NCBI GenBank assembly: GCA_965228625.1
Contig: OZ245829.1
Coordinates: 4,216,001-4,280,000 of the forward strand
Length of the DNA: 64,000 nt
Source: UBA2767 sp965228625
GTDB taxonomy: Bacteria; Pseudomonadota; Alphaproteobacteria; Rhizobiales; Methyloligellaceae
Direction of reading: 5' to 3'
Shown here one piece after another: positions 62,425 to 64,000 of this stretch. Numbering within the stretch: position 1 is the stretch's first letter; every line of letters begins with the position of its first letter. The translations under genes were made by a program, and so were the position numbers. The notes under the pieces were generated by a model. That model ran no database searches. It was not told the DNA's origin and worked only from the letters and a program-made list of their open reading frames with translations.

Positions 62425-63381
62425 TTGCCTGGAACCTATAAGAAAATCGACTACCGGCTGAGACCTGCGAAGCATGCTGAACGCATAATGCTTATCGATC
62501 TCTTTAAACGTATGCGGTTCGCTCCAATTGAGACCTATCAATATGTTGGTTTCGGCTCAGTGGCGTTCGTTGACTTTCGGATGGTCCACAAATGGCTGGG
62601 CATCAGTGATCTCGTTAGCATTGAACAGACGGACGATCCTGATGAACAACTTCGGTTCACTCGGAATAATCCCTATGCTGGGCTCGACCTGCATTTTGGC
62701 CATTCGAGCAAAGTTCTCTCCACGCTCGACTTCAAGAAGCGGTCGCTTGTCTGGCTCGACTATGATGTTGGCCTCTGTCGATCAATTGCCAATGACATAG
62801 CAACAATTGGCAGAACAGCGCAAAGCGGTACATTTATTGGCGTCACATTTACCGACGCATTTCCAAGAAGAAACAAGAAAAACCGCGATAAGAGTCTGAA
62901 ATTTCTCAAGGACGAATTCTCAGACTTTGTTCCAGAGGATGCGCGGGCAGTAGATTTTGACGGGGCCAAATATGCCGAATTTGGGCGGTCCGTTTTGGGG
63001 GCTCTCCTTCAGAAGTCTGTATCGGATGCGGACGCCGGTGAGGCAGACCCAGCCAAAAGACGGCTTGTGCATCAACTTTGTTTTTTCAAATACGCAGACG
63101 GCGCACCAATGGTCACTGTTGGTTGGATCGTTGTGGCAGAGCAGGACAATGAGACTCTGGAAATCTGCGAGTTTGGCGCATTGCCTTATGTTAGAACCGC
63201 TGCTGTTCCATTCCGAATTAAGATCCCGCTTGTCACACCATTTGAGATTAGCGAAATGGAACGTAGACTTCCGGATCTAGCGAGCTCCACGGATCTTAAT
63301 TGGATACCGAAAGAGGAGAGAGATCACTTCAACAGCATCTATCGCTATCTGCCTCAGTTCTCCGTGGTCGAACAAAGCTGA
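62425..63381 (+). CDS. Partner protein of the GHKL ATPase, Rossmann/methyltransferase-like N-terminus
   Basis: The function of this 318-residue protein is not established. The N-terminal half contains DYRLRPAKHAERIMLIDLFKRMRFAPIETYQYVGFGSVAFVDFRMVHKWLGISDLVSIEQTDD: VGFGS (41-45) resembles SAM-binding motif I and Glu67 the acidic residue at the end of strand 2. LVWLDYD (108-114) would be near the usual motif IV. This suggests a SAM-methyltransferase-like fold, but not necessarily catalysis. A charged middle and a C-terminal half with FGALPYVRTAAVPFRIKIPLVTPFEISEMERRLPD follow. The TTG start at 62425 is one base after the ATPase stop with GAGGAA before it, so the two proteins are very probably made together and act together. 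Confidence 0.75.
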   Translation: MPGTYKKIDYRLRPAKHAERIMLIDLFKRMRFAPIETYQYVGFGSVAFVDFRMVHKWLGISDLVSIEQTDDPDEQLRFTRNNPYAGLDLHFGHSSKVLSTLDFKKRSLVWLDYDVGLCRSIANDIATIGRTAQSGTFIGVTFTDAFPRRNKKNRDKSLKFLKDEFSDFVPEDARAVDFDGAKYAEFGRSVLGALLQKSVSDADAGEADPAKRRLVHQLCFFKYADGAPMVTVGWIVVAEQDNETLEICEFGALPYVRTAAVPFRIKIPLVTPFEISEMERRLPDLASSTDLNWIPKEERDHFNSIYRYLPQFSVVEQS

Positions 63382-63768
63382 TCGCGAACTTAGCTATCGA
63401 TGAAACAGGAGCTTTGGATTGCACGTTGAATGTCTAAATGGGCTACATGCACTAGCAGCCACATGTTGACACTTTCAACCCCGTACAACTTGGTATATTT
63501 CCGGCTGGGCTAGAATATTCGCTTTGGTACGGTGAGGGACCTGTTTCGGTCTTGGCCAGAAAATCCGCTTTGCATCCGAAGCCTGAGATTCAGTACGCTG
63601 ACGCATCCACCCGACTAGCGGCACGAATGTTCTTCCTCGATGGTTAACTTGTGCAACTATCGAGAACGCGCCCTCAGTGCGAATCCTGCCGTGCCCAACT
63701 TTCAGTTTGCGCGTATAAAGTACTGATTTTGGATCTTTTTAGATGTTTGACCCACTGATGGGCGCTCC
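63382..63768. other. Non-coding right end of the island
   Basis: This 387-base stretch between the last island gene and attR contains no open frame that looks like a gene in either direction, and no recognisable integrase remnant. It is moderately AT-rich and may hold the old right end of the element, such as integrase arm sites or a decayed gene, but I see no specific structure. Confidence 0.6.
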
Positions 63769-63801
63769 GCGGGTCCGGGGTTCGAGTCCCCGTGCGCCTA
63801 C
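63769..63801 (+). repeat. attR: 33-bp copy of the tRNA-Lys 3' half
   Basis: Identical to 58414-58446. Upstream it lacks the acceptor 5' strand, D arm and anticodon loop, so it cannot be a functional tRNA. After CTAC the sequence continues GACTTTTTGATT, whereas the intact tRNA continues CA; the T-run resembles the trailer expected after a tRNA gene. Confidence 0.9.
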
Positions 63802-64000
63802 GACTTTTTGATTAGATCAGCGGTGTCAACTCATCGAGAGTTGTTGCGTTTGACAACCTCCGGCCAGCAACACACGCGGATAGAGATTCAATCGCCCTGA
63901 TCGAAGCCGCTCCGAGCGCCTCGCACCCCCCACCTCTCCCCCACACCGCCCCCCTTTCCCTTGTGCCTCGCAACCCCGCCGGTCCATCATTCGGTCGTGA
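63802..64000. other. Sequence right of the island, no gene assigned
   Basis: The last 199 bases start with GACTTTTTG and become GC-rich and pyrimidine-rich toward the end (a C-rich run around 63925-63955). No coding sequence is supported within the window; a gene beginning or ending beyond 64000 cannot be judged. Confidence 0.5.

Noticed and set aside
63382..63768. Possible decayed integrase at the right end of the island
   Set aside because: No stretch in any frame shows the Arg-His-Arg-Tyr features of tyrosine recombinases; the region is left unassigned.
63769..63801. Possible second tRNA gene at the right end of the island
   Set aside because: Only the T arm and the 3' acceptor strand are present; the 5' acceptor strand, D arm and anticodon loop are absent, so it is an att repeat and not a tRNA.

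Overview
The window looks like a chromosome segment of an alphaproteobacterium, most likely of the order Hyphomicrobiales (Rhizobiales). The reasons are gene content and order: the end of the division/cell-wall cluster runs ddl-ftsQ-ftsA-ftsZ-lpxC-bamD-recN-ligA; FtsZ has a long C-terminal linker; hflK-hflC-DUF2065-degP is followed by serB, miaA and ilvB-ilvN-ilvC; leuA is followed by mreB-mreC-mreD-mrdA-rodA; the tmRNA gene is circularly permuted (two-piece, alphaproteobacterial type); and there is an Omp25/31-like porin, an alphaproteobacterial SspB and a TTAA-N7-TTAA CtrA box. The DNA is GC-rich throughout except for the last 5.4 kb. I cannot name the genus.

Layout. 1-10.4 kb, plus strand: cell division (ftsQ, ftsA, ftsZ), lipid A synthesis (lpxC), outer-membrane assembly (bamD), DNA repair and replication (recN, ligA). 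10.5-18.5 kb, mostly minus strand: an SDR oxidoreductase coupled to an aminopeptidase P, a DUF1127 protein, prmA, a UvrD/PcrA helicase and a CLC chloride transporter. 18.7-24.4 kb, plus strand: a glycolate/D-lactate oxidase-type flavoprotein and a giant AsmA-like protein. 24.4-31 kb, minus strand: a ribbon-helix-helix protein, fumC, sspB, the permuted tmRNA, an MFS transporter, a dienoyl-CoA-reductase-like SDR, a hydroxyacid dehydrogenase and a small exported protein. 31.2-40 kb, plus strand: a small ORF, thyA-folA, a soluble chemoreceptor, glutathione-dependent formaldehyde dehydrogenase, and the HflKC/DegP membrane-quality-control block. 40-42.2 kb, minus strand: serB with a divergent SHMT-like gene. 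42.3-46.9 kb: miaA and the branched-chain amino acid genes ilvB, ilvN, ilvC. 47-49.2 kb: a porin-like protein and two exported proteins of unknown function. 49.4-52.3 kb: a PhzF-family gene and leuA, the latter preceded by a CtrA box and a leucine-rich mini-ORF. 52.6-58.3 kb: the rod-shape/elongasome operon mreBCD-mrdA-rodA.

From 58.4 to 63.8 kb lies the one clearly acquired piece. A tRNA-Lys(CUU) gene is followed by about 5.4 kb of AT-richer DNA that ends in an exact 33-bp copy of the tRNA 3' half, the usual attL/attR signature of a tRNA-targeted island. It carries five genes in one direction: a C5-cytosine DNA methyltransferase, a Vsr mismatch nicking enzyme, a two-domain HNH nuclease, a GHKL (MutL/MORC-type) ATPase, and a partner protein with a Rossmann/methyltransferase-like N-terminus. 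No integrase is present between the repeats. I read this as a compact restriction-modification or anti-phage island built around a prokaryotic MORC-like ATPase and consider it the most interesting part of the window.

Functionally, sspB and the tmRNA gene sit side by side although their products act in the same pathway (tagging of stalled proteins and delivery to ClpXP), and thyA-folA, ilvBNC, hflKC and mreBCD-mrdA-rodA are conventional functional operons.
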